From CAIZGX01 sp046048875 (GTDB taxonomy: Bacteria > Bacteroidota > Bacteroidia > Flavobacteriales_D > Sanyastnellaceae), in NCBI GenBank assembly GCA_046048875.1, contig JBJOFG010000011.1, positions 1-64,000 of the forward strand: 64,000 bases of DNA, written 5' to 3'. Positions 34,182 to 42,166 of this stretch are shown here, piece after piece. Made by a program: the position numbers and the translations under genes. Under the pieces are notes generated by a model. The model was not told the origin of the DNA. It did no database searches and saw only the letters and a program-made list of their open reading frames with translations. Numbering within the stretch: the stretch's first letter is position 1; each line of letters starts with the position of its first letter.

Positions 34182-34788
34182 AGGATTGAAAATCCTTTGC
34201 AAGATAAGGCTTTAATCGCGCTTTCGTTTCTTCGTTCACGGCAATAATTTTATTGAAATCTTCCATTTTTTGAAATGCTCCATTGTTTTTGCGGAAAAGC
34301 ACAACGGCTTTCGCTTCCTTCAAACTTAGATAGGGGTGAAGCGCTAATTCCTCCTCCGTTTTTGTATTTATTCCAACAGGAAGAAGTAAGTCTGAATTGA
34401 CGGACAGTGATGGGTGAATGCGTTCAAAAATACTTTCAGGAAAGTGATAAATTTCGAGTAATTGAAAGCTGCTTGAGAATCCGCCGAGTTGATTTCTGTA
34501 GAGCAGAATTTTTGAAATGAGATAGTCAGGGATTTTTAGTTTTTTGAAGTCATTGGAATCTGCGCTATTCAGTTCGAGTTTTACGGATTCATCAGTCTTA
34601 TTTATTGCGTCTTTCTGGAATTGAACGGTGTCAATTCGCGAATTTGAAAGCGTGTCAAATTGAAAGGTGATACTGCTTGTTGGATAGTAGAATGCTGCAA
34701 TCTCTTTGTATGTTAGATAGCAAGAGGCAAGGGCAATCCATATAAATATACTCACGCGTTGATCTCGAGATAGTATTGGTTTTGTCAT
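34162..34788 (-). CDS. ComEA-like helix-hairpin-helix protein with N-terminal membrane anchor
   Basis: 208 residues from ATG at 34786-34788. One membrane helix (SIFIWIALASCYLTY, about 11-30), a polar linker, then two HhH regions: LELNSADSNDFKKLKIPDYLISKILLYRNQLGGFSS and INTKTEEELALHPYLSLKEAKAVVLFRKNNGAFQ. ComEA-type HhH motifs bind double-stranded DNA and help uptake during transformation; many Bacteroidota carry such anchored proteins of unproven role. 3' end overlaps apt. Confidence 0.75.
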   Translation of the reverse strand: MTKPILSRDQRVSIFIWIALASCYLTYKEIAAFYYPTSSITFQFDTLSNSRIDTVQFQKDAINKTDESVKLELNSADSNDFKKLKIPDYLISKILLYRNQLGGFSSSFQLLEIYHFPESIFERIHPSLSVNSDLLLPVGINTKTEEELALHPYLSLKEAKAVVLFRKNNGAFQKMEDFNKIIAVNEETKARLKPYLAKDFQSYANTSK

Positions 34789-34843
34789 GATGCTTTTTAT
34801 TTTCAAAATTCTATTTCGAAGATTAAATTTTGAAATAGCACTT

Positions 34844-34903
34844 ATGTCAAAATCGCATACACAGAGAGCAGCTCGCCTCATTGCACGAATCAACGCTTAT
34901 TAA
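34844..34903 (+). CDS. Possible 19-residue basic microprotein
   Basis: ATG-to-TAA frame encoding MSKSHTQRAARLIARINAY in the 173-base gap between the HhH gene and the large T9SS gene. Strongly basic and amphipathic. Followed by a weak hairpin AAAAC-CAGGT-GTTTT. No homologue is recognised and no clear promoter is present; this is a suggestion only. Confidence 0.25.
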   Translation: MSKSHTQRAARLIARINAY

Positions 34904-34961
34904 AACCAGGTGTTTTCAGAGGTATGTTGATATGTGAAAAAATCACATAAAGAAAATTCCT

Positions 34962-37196
34962 TTAGCGCAAAAGATTGATGTGGCCGAAGATAATCTCGTC
35001 ATCGCCAAATTGCGATTTGTATAGAATCTTGTATGAGTATATTCCGTTCGGAGCATAGTAATCGCCATCGCGAACGTTTCCAGTCCAATAATAATGTTGT
35101 TTGTTTCCTTGGAAAATAGTTTCACCCCAACGATCAAATATGGAAATTTCAATGACATCGAGTTCGTCAAAAACGGGAAACCAGACGTCATTGACCCCAT
35201 CGTTGTTCGGTGTGAAGCTGTTCGGTACAAACAGAGTGAATTCACATTTTTCGTAAATGATTTCTACATTTTCTACGCGAGTTCCGCAGTAATTCGTTGC
35301 GGTTAGAATGTATGTTCCTGAAACCGGTGGTATAATTGAAGAAGTTGTTTCAGATGTACTCCAACTAAAAGATTCCGCCAAATTTTCTGCCGCGTTTAAT
35401 GTAATTGGGAGATTTGAGCAACGAGTTACTGAATCAGGTAAAACATCCAACGGAGCATAGTCCATAAATATGTTGATACTGTCAAGTGAAATGCAAACGC
35501 CATCATTCACAACTACGCTGAAATTTCCTGGCCCGCTCACGGGTAATACAGTTGCAAAACTCCCGTTGTTCCATGTGCCAGGAGCTCCTGCATTTAAATT
35601 CAAAATAGTTCCTTCACAAATTGTTGTATCAGTCCCAAGGTCTACGACAGGTGGGAATTGAAAGGTAATGTTTACGGTGTCAGAACTTAAGCATCCAAGC
35701 GTTGAAAGACTTTGCCAGTAGGCGCCTGTCGTGGAGGTGTTTATTTGATTGGAGATGGCGTTTGTGCTCCAAAGTCCACTTGTATTTGAATTGATGGTGG
35801 CTGTTTCACCAATGCATAGGAATTGATCTTGTCCAAGATAAACAGATGGAGGGGAAACCTCATAGGCAATAATACTTTCCGCAACCGAACAGAAATCGTT
35901 GTAAAGTAGTACGGAATAGTTACCACCTGTACTCACGGTTAAAGTGGGAGAAGTAGATCCGTCACTATTCCAACTAAAGGCATTCGCATTGGATAAAGGA
36001 TCTAGTACAATGCTCTCACCCGTGCAGAAATAAACACTGTCAGACCAAGTTGCAATTGGATAATTTAATTCAGTAATGTTTAACACATCATTCACACTGC
36101 AAGTACCATTGTATGCTGTAAACGTGTATGCACCAGCCCCTGAAACTGTCGGCGCAGTGGTGGTTTGTCCGCTTACAAAAGTTCCTGTTGGTGAGGTCCA
36201 CAACATATTGGTGTACGATCCTGAAACTTGAGCATTTAAAGTGATAATGCTGTTATCGCAAATGACTGAATCTGCAGGAACCGTAATTGAAGGATAAGGG
36301 AGTGTGGTTGCTTGAACCGAATATTGGTGAGGGATTCCACAAAAGTCTAAATAGGAAATTGTAAAAGTGGTATCCGTATTCATAATAGCATTGATGGTCG
36401 TAGCATTCGGATTGTCAATTATTCCAGCGGGTTCCCATTGAATATTAGTTGCGGCATTTGAAGGAGCGTTCAATGTAAGAATTCCACCCTCGCAAGTGGG
36501 TGGGGGTGTTGTGAATGGATTAGCATTGACTGGCAGACAAACCGTTTGAAGGTTATTCAGTCCACCTGTACTTCCTGAGAAGCCATAGTAAACAACTGGA
36601 TTCCCTTGGAAAATGGAGTTAATCATATCAATAGTCGCACTCAATCTCAAGTTGCAATCGAAATAACAGCTGAAAGTCATTGAAGGAGCGTCCCATACCA
36701 TTCGAACTTGATGGTTGGCGTTATCTTCAATGTTGGCATTGGTTGCATTCGCTTGAACAGGTCCTGCGAGATTGTTGGCAGAGCCATGATTATTTACGCC
36801 GTTTTTCAAAAAGGCAATATGGTCGAACCAAGGGTCTTGGTTAGGATTTGTATTTTGGTAAGAATCAAATTCAACTGCAAATGAATTGGGCAATCCCTCA
36901 AAGCCCAATCCCCCTCCGCCAATGCCTAAAACGTTCGTTCCCGCTTGTTGAAGGATAAAACAATTGCCATCTGCACCTCCATCGTTTGCGCCAAAACTCA
37001 TGGTGAAGTTTAAGTCAAAACTCTGGGAAAGATTTATGGTAGAAATAGACCAGACAGATCCGTTTTGAGTGTTGAAAGCTGGTGTAAGCGTAAAACAATT
37101 GCCTCCATTGGAAAAAGCACTACCATTTGTAACGAACTGTCCAAATGAAGTTATAGTCGAAATGACAAAAAGTGTTAAGGCAAGCGTAACGCGCAT
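34962..37196 (-). CDS. Large secreted lectin-like protein with T9SS type B (gliding-motility) C-terminus
   Basis: 744 residues. Signal peptide to SFGQ. Residues 20-230 are an L-type (legume-like) lectin/concanavalin domain: LNFTMSFGANDGGADGNCF, GLPNSFAVEFDSYQN, HIAFLKNGV. Residues 235-640 are four or five Ig-like repeats with recurring patterns such as VDLGTDTTICEGTILNLNAG. The end FTPNNDGVNDVWFPV to DRWGETIF and APNGIYSYKILYK is the gliding-motility-associated type B sorting domain used by large surface adhesins. Probably carbohydrate-binding adhesin. A TACCTTCG box lies only 4 bases before the start codon, so the messenger may be leaderless. Confidence 0.83.
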   Translation of the reverse strand: MRVTLALTLFVISTITSFGQFVTNGSAFSNGGNCFTLTPAFNTQNGSVWSISTINLSQSFDLNFTMSFGANDGGADGNCFILQQAGTNVLGIGGGGLGFEGLPNSFAVEFDSYQNTNPNQDPWFDHIAFLKNGVNNHGSANNLAGPVQANATNANIEDNANHQVRMVWDAPSMTFSCYFDCNLRLSATIDMINSIFQGNPVVYYGFSGSTGGLNNLQTVCLPVNANPFTTPPPTCEGGILTLNAPSNAATNIQWEPAGIIDNPNATTINAIMNTDTTFTISYLDFCGIPHQYSVQATTLPYPSITVPADSVICDNSIITLNAQVSGSYTNMLWTSPTGTFVSGQTTTAPTVSGAGAYTFTAYNGTCSVNDVLNITELNYPIATWSDSVYFCTGESIVLDPLSNANAFSWNSDGSTSPTLTVSTGGNYSVLLYNDFCSVAESIIAYEVSPPSVYLGQDQFLCIGETATINSNTSGLWSTNAISNQINTSTTGAYWQSLSTLGCLSSDTVNITFQFPPVVDLGTDTTICEGTILNLNAGAPGTWNNGSFATVLPVSGPGNFSVVVNDGVCISLDSINIFMDYAPLDVLPDSVTRCSNLPITLNAAENLAESFSWSTSETTSSIIPPVSGTYILTATNYCGTRVENVEIIYEKCEFTLFVPNSFTPNNDGVNDVWFPVFDELDVIEISIFDRWGETIFQGNKQHYYWTGNVRDGDYYAPNGIYSYKILYKSQFGDDEIIFGHINLLR

Positions 37197-37223
37197 GTGG
37201 CGAAGGTACGAATTTTGAGGCGT

Positions 37224-37250
37224 AAAAAAAGCCCTCTATTGAGGGCTTTT
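37224..37250. terminator. Terminator in copy A
   Basis: AAAAGCCCTC-AATA-GAGGGCTTTTTTT on the minus strand; ends the GIY-YIG transcript and separates it from the T9SS gene downstream. Confidence 0.85.
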
Positions 37251-37266
37251 GAAGTGGGAGTTACTG

Positions 37267-37284
37267 TCCCGATAGCTATCGGGA
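37267..37284. repeat. 18-base perfect palindrome in the T-loop position
   Basis: TCCCGATAGCTATCGGGA is exactly self-complementary and replaces the five T-loop bases GAATC of the tRNA-Val copy. It extends the T-stem into a long hairpin. I did not find it elsewhere in the window. Confidence 0.85.
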
Positions 37285-37294
37285 GAACCAGTGC

Positions 37295-37582
37295 CTATTC
37301 TTTGAAACGACTAATTAGTTTTTCTCTCATTTCAGGATATTTGATTAGGTTTTCTAGATAGACTTTACTTTTCATACTCTTGATGTGGTTCTCAACAAGT
37401 AAAGCTTGAGTTCTATTCTCACATGCAATGGTTGCCTCAATGGTCCAGTCATTGGCTTGTGAGGTGAATGCATTAGAGTACGACCGTGAATTGTGCTTTT
37501 CAAGACGTTCTGCTATGTTCTGCGTTTCTCCAACGTAGAATTTTTGAGCAGAGTTACTGAAAATTATATAGACGTGATGCAT
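37295..37582 (-). CDS. Small GIY-YIG nuclease-family protein
   Basis: 95 residues from ATG at 37580-37582. A longer open frame runs back through tRNA-Val, but that part is only translated tRNA. Motifs of the GIY-YIG fold: VYIIFSNSAQ (GIY-like Tyr), KFYVGETQNI (YIG-like), catalytic Arg in AERLEKHN and metal-binding Glu in TQALLVENHIK, then the Lys-rich tail. This is the UvrC/YhbQ-type single-domain form. Such enzymes cut DNA; homing endonucleases use the same fold. It stands between two copies of a tRNA-Val 3' segment, which suggests a role in spread or maintenance of this cassette. Confidence 0.85.
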   Translation of the reverse strand: MHHVYIIFSNSAQKFYVGETQNIAERLEKHNSRSYSNAFTSQANDWTIEATIACENRTQALLVENHIKSMKSKVYLENLIKYPEMREKLISRFKE

Positions 37583-37594
37583 GTAATGAAAACA

Positions 37595-37652
37595 TAAAAA
37601 AAGCCCTCTGTAGAGGGCTTTTGAAGTGGGAGTTACTGGATTCGAACCAGTG
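37595..37652 (-). repeat. Direct repeat copy B: T-arm to terminator of intact tRNA-Val
   Basis: Minus strand CACTGGTTCGAATCCAGT, acceptor 3' strand, CTTC linker and terminator. Matches copy A at 37223-37293 except the palindrome and two loop bases. Confidence 0.85.
37596..37622 (-). terminator. Terminator of tRNA-Val
   Basis: AAAAGCCCTC-TAC-AGAGGGCTTTTTTT on the minus strand, 5 bases past the tRNA. Confidence 0.85.
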
Positions 37653-37701
37653 ACCCTCTGCTTGTAAGGCAGATGCTCTGAACCAGCTGAGCTAAACTCC
37701 C
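37627..37701 (-). tRNA. tRNA-Val(UAC)
   Basis: 75 nt. Acceptor GGGAGTT/AACTCCC with discriminator A, anticodon stem TCTGC/GCAGA with loop CTTACAA, T-arm ACTGGTTCGAATCCAGT. Intact. The neighbouring GIY-YIG gene carries a partial copy of its 3' part. Confidence 0.95.
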
Positions 37702-37753
37702 TTCCGTTTTCAGGAGTGCAAATATATAAAGGCAATTTGAATCTCCAAAAAAA

Positions 37754-38188
37754 TTATGCGTTTTCTTCAGATTCTTCTGATGATGTTTCTTCAGAAGCCT
37801 CGAAATCAAGCATATCGCGGCTTTTTAAAAGTCCATACCAGTTAAATAATTTTTTAATATCACTGTCGTAAACGCGATCTTCATCAAAGTCGGGAAGAAC
37901 TTTTTTGAATTCTTCGCGAAGTGCAGAACCTGATAGATTGCTTGAAGGTCCGTCACCTTCTCCGTAAATGTTTTTCATGTTAGAAAGAACTTGCTTCAAA
38001 GGAACATCTTCTTCATAAGTAAACATGCTAATGTCTGCTAAGGTGCTAACACGTTGTGTGCTTAAAATTGGCTGACGCTTTCCGTCTACCAAAGACTCTG
38101 CTACTACAGCAACTTTGCCTGCTGACACCACTTTAAACAATCCAGATTTTCCGGATACTGAAATAATTTTTTCCAACTCTGTTGCCAT
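37754..38188 (-). CDS. DUF5606-family protein
   Basis: 144 residues. N-terminal block LEKIISVSGKSGLFKVVSAGKVAVVAESL is an SH3-like small barrel typical of DUF5606; then DISMFTYEEDVPLKQVLSNM and a helical part, ending in an acidic Ser/Glu tail. Function unknown; conserved across Bacteroidota. Shares a divergent promoter region with ansA. -7 box at 38209-38216. Confidence 0.82.
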   Translation of the reverse strand: MATELEKIISVSGKSGLFKVVSAGKVAVVAESLVDGKRQPILSTQRVSTLADISMFTYEEDVPLKQVLSNMKNIYGEGDGPSSNLSGSALREEFKKVLPDFDEDRVYDSDIKKLFNWYGLLKSRDMLDFEASEETSSEESEENA

Positions 38189-38208
38189 ACTTTTTTTTTG
38201 AATGGTGG

Positions 38209-38216
38209 CAAATCTA
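38209..38216 (-). promoter_or_regulatory. -7 box upstream of the DUF5606 gene
   Basis: Minus strand TAGATTTG with a TTG 22 bases upstream, slightly longer than the usual spacing. 20 bases before the start codon. Confidence 0.5.
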
Positions 38217-38275
38217 ATCAGTTCGAATAGAAAATTATCAATTCGAAGTATTATTTTTCTCTCTAACTTGGCCTC

Positions 38276-39298
38276 ATGAATGCAAACATTCTTATTCTTT
38301 ACGCCGGCGGAACCATTGGCATGTGGGAAGATCCTGCCACGGGAACCCTCGTTCCATTGGATTTGAAGGATCTAAATAAGTATCTTCCAGAAATTCAAGG
38401 GTTAAATGTTCGTTACGAAGGAATATCGCTCAAAACTCCAATTGATAGTGCAGAATTAACACCATCAGTATGGCGTGAATTGGTTGAAATTATTGAGAGC
38501 CATTATTCAACATTTGATGGTTTCGTAATCCTACATGGTACAGATACCATGGCATATACCGCTTCCGCATTGAGTTTTATGATACAGGGTTTGACCAAAC
38601 CAATAATTCTTACGGGATCCCAATTGCCAATGGGTCGACTTCGTACGGATGGTCGAGAGAATTTTATCACGGCCATTGAAATTGCTTCAAAACAGAAAAA
38701 TAATGAACCCTTGGTTCAAGAAGTGGCCATCTGCTTTGGAGAACGTTTGATGAGAGGCAATAGAAGTTGGAAAGCGAATACTGAAATTTTTGACGCCTTT
38801 GACTCTCCGAACTACGGCAACTTAGCAACAATTGGGACGCATATTATTTTTAATGAGCAAGCATTGTATCGATCTAAAAAGTCCTTGACATTCAGCAAAG
38901 AAATGACTGAAGGTGTCGGCGTTTTAAAATTATATCCGGGTATTTTACCATCCTCCATTGAATATGCGCTGGCTCGCCCAAACATGAAAGTTTGTATTAT
39001 AGAATCCTTCGGAGCAGGCAATGTTCCTCGAAATGAGGAATTTCTAAATGTGTTTAGAAAGGCTATAGAGCGAGGAGTTTCCATTATAAATATTTCTCAA
39101 TGCAAACGTGGTCGTGTTGACGAGAGACTATACAAAACAGGTCAAGCTTTTGCAGAGGTAGGAGCTATTTTTGGATACGATTTGACATTTGAAGCAGCCA
39201 TCACAAAGAGCATGTATCTTTTAGCGCAGGGTTACAGTGGCTTGGCTTTTAGAGAAGCATTATTGCAAGATATGGCAGGTGAACTGAGCGAAAATTAA
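38276..39298 (+). CDS. ansA: Type I L-asparaginase
   Basis: 340 residues. Hydrolyses asparagine to aspartate and ammonia. Seen: ILYAGGTIGM (nucleophile Thr loop, 8-17), VILHGTDTMAYTASALSFM (second Thr-Asp pair), LTGSQLPMGRLRTDGREN and CFGERLMRGNRSWK. No signal peptide, so cytoplasmic type I rather than periplasmic type II. Converges on the TatD gene with 4 bases overlap. Confidence 0.92.
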   Translation: MNANILILYAGGTIGMWEDPATGTLVPLDLKDLNKYLPEIQGLNVRYEGISLKTPIDSAELTPSVWRELVEIIESHYSTFDGFVILHGTDTMAYTASALSFMIQGLTKPIILTGSQLPMGRLRTDGRENFITAIEIASKQKNNEPLVQEVAICFGERLMRGNRSWKANTEIFDAFDSPNYGNLATIGTHIIFNEQALYRSKKSLTFSKEMTEGVGVLKLYPGILPSSIEYALARPNMKVCIIESFGAGNVPRNEEFLNVFRKAIERGVSIINISQCKRGRVDERLYKTGQAFAEVGAIFGYDLTFEAAITKSMYLLAQGYSGLAFREALLQDMAGELSEN

Positions 39299-40062
39299 TC
39301 AATAGAAAACAATCTTTTCGCATTTGAAGTTGTGAGTGACGCGACTTCATCAAACGTATTGTCTAAAGCTTTAGCAATGAATTCCACTGTGTGAGAGATG
39401 AATGCAGGTTCATTCCTTTTTCCTCTGTGAGGAACAGGAGATAAAAACGGCGCATCGGTTTCAACAACTAATTTATCCAATGGAATTTTCTGAATACTTC
39501 CATCTTGATTCTTCTTGTATGTTGAAGTCCCTCCAATTCCAAAGTAAAAGTTGTGGTAAGATGAAATCTTGCGGATTTCATTTTCGCTTCCCGTGAAGCA
39601 ATGAAAAACACCTCGTAGTTCAGGACTGTCGTGAAGATCTAGGCACTCGAATATCTCTTTAAAAGATTCTCGTGCATGGATAATCAAAGGAAGATTAAAC
39701 TCTTTCGCCCAATTGATTTGCTCAATAAATGATTTTTTCTGATTTTCTAAATTGTCTTGCTTCCAGTGCAAGTCAATCCCGGTTTCGCCGATTCCAATCG
39801 GTTTTACAACAGGAATCAGTTTCTTCATTCGCGCCAATACTTCTTCAAAATCTTCGTTCACATCGCAGGGGTGAAGTCCAATCATGCTGTGAAAAAAATC
39901 GGGATACAATTCACACAGCTTAAGCATGGGTTCAATGCTAGCTTCGTCGATGTTCGGAAGAAGAACCTTTTGCACTTCAAATGCTTTTGCACGAGCAACA
40001 ACTTCGCTCAGATCTTCTTGGAAAACGTCTAAATAGACATGGCTGTGCGTATCAATTATCAT
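39295..40062 (-). CDS. TatD-family metal-dependent hydrolase
   Basis: 255 residues. TIM-barrel metal site: DTHSHVYLDVF (HxH), GETGIDLHW (Glu), LPLIIHARES (His), VFHCFTGS (His) and VVETDAPFLSP (Asp). TatD enzymes are DNA nucleases or deacylases acting on D-aminoacyl-tRNA-like or DNA substrates; the exact activity is unproved. A TACTTTTG box ends 5 bases before the start codon, so the messenger may be leaderless. Overlaps the ansA end. Confidence 0.9.
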   Translation of the reverse strand: MIIDTHSHVYLDVFQEDLSEVVARAKAFEVQKVLLPNIDEASIEPMLKLCELYPDFFHSMIGLHPCDVNEDFEEVLARMKKLIPVVKPIGIGETGIDLHWKQDNLENQKKSFIEQINWAKEFNLPLIIHARESFKEIFECLDLHDSPELRGVFHCFTGSENEIRKISSYHNFYFGIGGTSTYKKNQDGSIQKIPLDKLVVETDAPFLSPVPHRGKRNEPAFISHTVEFIAKALDNTFDEVASLTTSNAKRLFSID

Positions 40063-40066
40063 TTCA

Positions 40067-40074
40067 CAAAAGTA
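40067..40074 (-). promoter_or_regulatory. -7 box immediately upstream of the TatD gene
   Basis: Minus strand TACTTTTG ending 5 bases before the ATG; predicts a transcript starting at or near the start codon. No -33 TTG. Confidence 0.45.
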
Positions 40075-40107
40075 GTGAGTTCCTTTTGAATGTATCTTGC
40101 ACCCGAA

Positions 40108-41118
40108 ATGAATTCTAGGGCGAAAATTTTAGTGATTCGGTTTAGCAGCATCGGAGATATTGTGCTGACATCTCCTGTATACCGAATTCTTCAAGAGCAA
40201 CTGCCTCATGGTACAGAGGTGCACTTGCTTACTCAAAAACGTTTTTCATTTGTTCAAGAGGCGAACCCATTCGTGAACAAAATTTGGGCTGTTGAGAAGA
40301 GTGGGATGGAAGTGTATAATGAATTGAAAGAAGAACATTTCGATTACGTAATCGATCTTCAGAATAGTCTGCGTTCGAGAAGCATTCGCAAGAAGCTCGG
40401 TATACTTTCATTCCATGTGAGTAAACAGAATTTCAGAAAGTGGATCCAAGTCAATTTGAATATTTGGAAAGGTTCTGTTGGGCACATCGTTGATCGTTAC
40501 CTAGATACGTTGAAATTTTTCAAAGTTGAAAACGACGGGAAAGGTTTAAGTTACTTCATTCCTTCAACAACACAATCGATTGGTGATTTACTGCCTTTGG
40601 ATTTTATTGATAATGGATACACAGTTGTTGCGGTAGGTGGTGCGCACGAAGGAAAGCGTTGGAGCGAAGAAAATTGGGTGGAACTTTCCGCAAGGTTTCA
40701 CGATGAGCGCATTATTTGGATAGGAGGAAAAGAAGATGCAATCACTTTGAATCATTCGCCGTTGCATCTTGATCTTATTGGAAAAAGTTCAGTCCATGAG
40801 AGCGCTCGCATTGTCGAGCATGCGAAGGCTGTAATTTGCGGAGATACTGGAATGATGCACATTGCCGCAGCATTCAAAAAAGACTTAATTGTCCTCTGGG
40901 GATGCACAACGCCTGAACTTGGAATGGGAGTTTATCGTCCAAAACCTACGATTGGCGATCATATGCACACGGTTTACCTTCAATCGAAGAGAAAGGGAAG
41001 GCCTTGTTCTAAATTAGGAAATCATTGTAAATACGGTATGCACAACAAGTGCATTGATGTTATTCAGGTGAATCATGTTTTTGACGCATTTAATAAATTG
41101 AAAAAAAAATGGGAATGA
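40108..41118 (+). CDS. Glycosyltransferase family 9 (heptosyltransferase-like)
   Basis: 336 residues from ATG at 40108; an in-frame ATG at 40090 is possible. GT9 features: ILVIRFSSIGDIVLTSPVYR (N-terminal Rossmann), YVIDLQNSLRSRSIRKKLG, then the donor site AVGGAHEGKRWSEENWVEL and ICGDTGMMHIAAAFKKDLIVLWG. GT9 enzymes add heptose or related sugars to lipopolysaccharide or glycans on the cytoplasmic face. The end is Lys- and Cys-rich (CSKLGNHCKYGMHNKC). Overlaps the thioesterase gene by an ATGA junction. Confidence 0.85.
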   Translation: MNSRAKILVIRFSSIGDIVLTSPVYRILQEQLPHGTEVHLLTQKRFSFVQEANPFVNKIWAVEKSGMEVYNELKEEHFDYVIDLQNSLRSRSIRKKLGILSFHVSKQNFRKWIQVNLNIWKGSVGHIVDRYLDTLKFFKVENDGKGLSYFIPSTTQSIGDLLPLDFIDNGYTVVAVGGAHEGKRWSEENWVELSARFHDERIIWIGGKEDAITLNHSPLHLDLIGKSSVHESARIVEHAKAVICGDTGMMHIAAAFKKDLIVLWGCTTPELGMGVYRPKPTIGDHMHTVYLQSKRKGRPCSKLGNHCKYGMHNKCIDVIQVNHVFDAFNKLKKKWE

Positions 41119-41624
41119 AATCCATATCAGCCAAGGAAACGCTAACGATTGCAACGCATATCGTTCTTCCTGAAAATACAAATACGCTGGGCAACCTTAT
41201 GGGAGGCCAGTTGTTGAATTGGCTTGACGTTGCTTCAGCGATTTCAGCACATCGACTTTGCAAGCGCGTGGTTGTGACTGCAGCGGTGAATAATGTTTCT
41301 TTTCAACATCCGATTAAGCTCGGTGATATTGTAATTATTGAAGCGAAAGTTTCTAGAAGTTTCGCTACTTCTATGGAAGTGTTTATGGATATTTATGTTG
41401 AACACCACACCACCGGTGAAAAGATTAAATGCAATGAAGCGATCTACACGTTTGTTGCAGTGGATCAAATGGGAAGTCCTATTCATGTTCCTGAGCTTCT
41501 TCCTGAAACCAAAGAAGAGAAAATACGTTTTGAAGGCGCTTTACGAAGACGTCAACTTCGCTTGATATTGGCAGGCAAAATGAAGCCCGAAGAAGCAACT
41601 GAATTAAAGGCTTTGTTTTCATAA
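41115..41624 (+). CDS. Acyl-CoA thioesterase, hot-dog fold
   Basis: 169 residues from ATG at 41115, whose ATGA overlaps the previous stop; ATG at 41109 adds two residues. Hot-dog domain with NTLGNLMGGQLLNWLDVASAISAHRLCKRVVVTAAV, the YciA/ACOT signature with catalytic Asp in LNWLD and Asn in NTLGN. Releases fatty acids from CoA. A Lys/Glu tail follows. Overlaps hemJ by one base (TAATG). Confidence 0.87.
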   Translation: MKSISAKETLTIATHIVLPENTNTLGNLMGGQLLNWLDVASAISAHRLCKRVVVTAAVNNVSFQHPIKLGDIVIIEAKVSRSFATSMEVFMDIYVEHHTTGEKIKCNEAIYTFVAVDQMGSPIHVPELLPETKEEKIRFEGALRRRQLRLILAGKMKPEEATELKALFS

Positions 41625-42166
41625 TGGATACCGTTAAAGCACTTCACATCATTTTTGTAGTCACCTGGTTTGCCGGGTTGTTCTACATCTTTAGACTTTT
41701 TGTATACCATGCGGAGGCACAAGAGAAGAAGGAAGAGCTGGAGCGAGAAATCTTGATCAAGCAATACAAAATAATGGAATGGCGCTTGTGGTATATCATC
41801 ACTTGGCCAAGTGCAATACTCACCCTCATTTGGGGAGTTGCGTTACTTTATTTCAATCCTGGATATCTCACTCAACCGTGGATGTTGTTGAAATTGTTTT
41901 TTGTAGTTTGTCTTTTCGCCTACCAAATTTTGGGTCAACGTATTTTCAAGAATCTGTATGAAGATCGAAGAACATACAAGGCCTACCATATGCGCATGTT
42001 AAATGAGGTGAGCACGTTGGTTCTTATCGCAGTCGTTTTCTTGGTTGTACGGAAAGACGAGTTGAGTTGGGTTTGGGGAGTATTGAGTATAATTGGAATT
42101 GGCTTAATACTGACCTTTGCTGTTCGTGCCTATGCGAATTACCGCAAGCGAAATACCCTCTCATGA
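41624..42166 (+). CDS. hemJ: Protoporphyrinogen oxidase HemJ (CopD/UPF0093 family)
   Basis: 180 residues with four or five membrane helices. Start KALHIIFVVTWFAGLFYIFRLFVYH carries the conserved His and WFAGL of HemJ; MEWRLWYIITWPSAILTLIWG follows and NEVSTLVLIAVVFLVV near the end. HemJ oxidises protoporphyrinogen IX to protoporphyrin IX in haem synthesis and binds haem itself. Cofactor His residues are present in helix 1 and near the RTYKAYHMRMLNE loop. Translationally coupled on both sides. Confidence 0.85.
   Translation: MDTVKALHIIFVVTWFAGLFYIFRLFVYHAEAQEKKEELEREILIKQYKIMEWRLWYIITWPSAILTLIWGVALLYFNPGYLTQPWMLLKLFFVVCLFAYQILGQRIFKNLYEDRRTYKAYHMRMLNEVSTLVLIAVVFLVVRKDELSWVWGVLSIIGIGLILTFAVRAYANYRKRNTLS

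Larger units (their letters stand above)
37223..37293 (-). repeat. Direct repeat copy A: tRNA-Val T-arm and acceptor remnant plus terminator
   Basis: Read on the minus strand: CACTGGTTC, an 18-base palindrome, CAGTAACTCCCACTTC, then a terminator. Apart from the palindrome, which replaces GAATC of the T-loop, and two bases in the terminator loop, this is the same as 37595-37652 at the real tRNA-Val. It begins two bases past the stop codon of the GIY-YIG gene. The 5' part of the tRNA is absent. Confidence 0.85.
37223..37594 (-). mobile_element. Putative tRNA-Val-associated GIY-YIG cassette
   Basis: A unit of about 370 bases made of the GIY-YIG nuclease gene and copy A of the tRNA 3' end with terminator, placed right behind the terminator of an intact tRNA-Val(UAC). 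Gain of the unit would leave the tRNA working and regenerate a terminator behind it, the logic of tRNA-targeted elements. The nuclease is the only gene. No transposase or integrase is present. Mobility is inferred from structure. Confidence 0.4.

Noticed and set aside
37583..37735. N-terminal extension of the GIY-YIG frame
   Set aside because: These codons are only the translation of tRNA-Val and its terminator (for example GSEHLPYKQRVTGSNPV), a known kind of artefact; the ATG at 37580-37582 is the real start.
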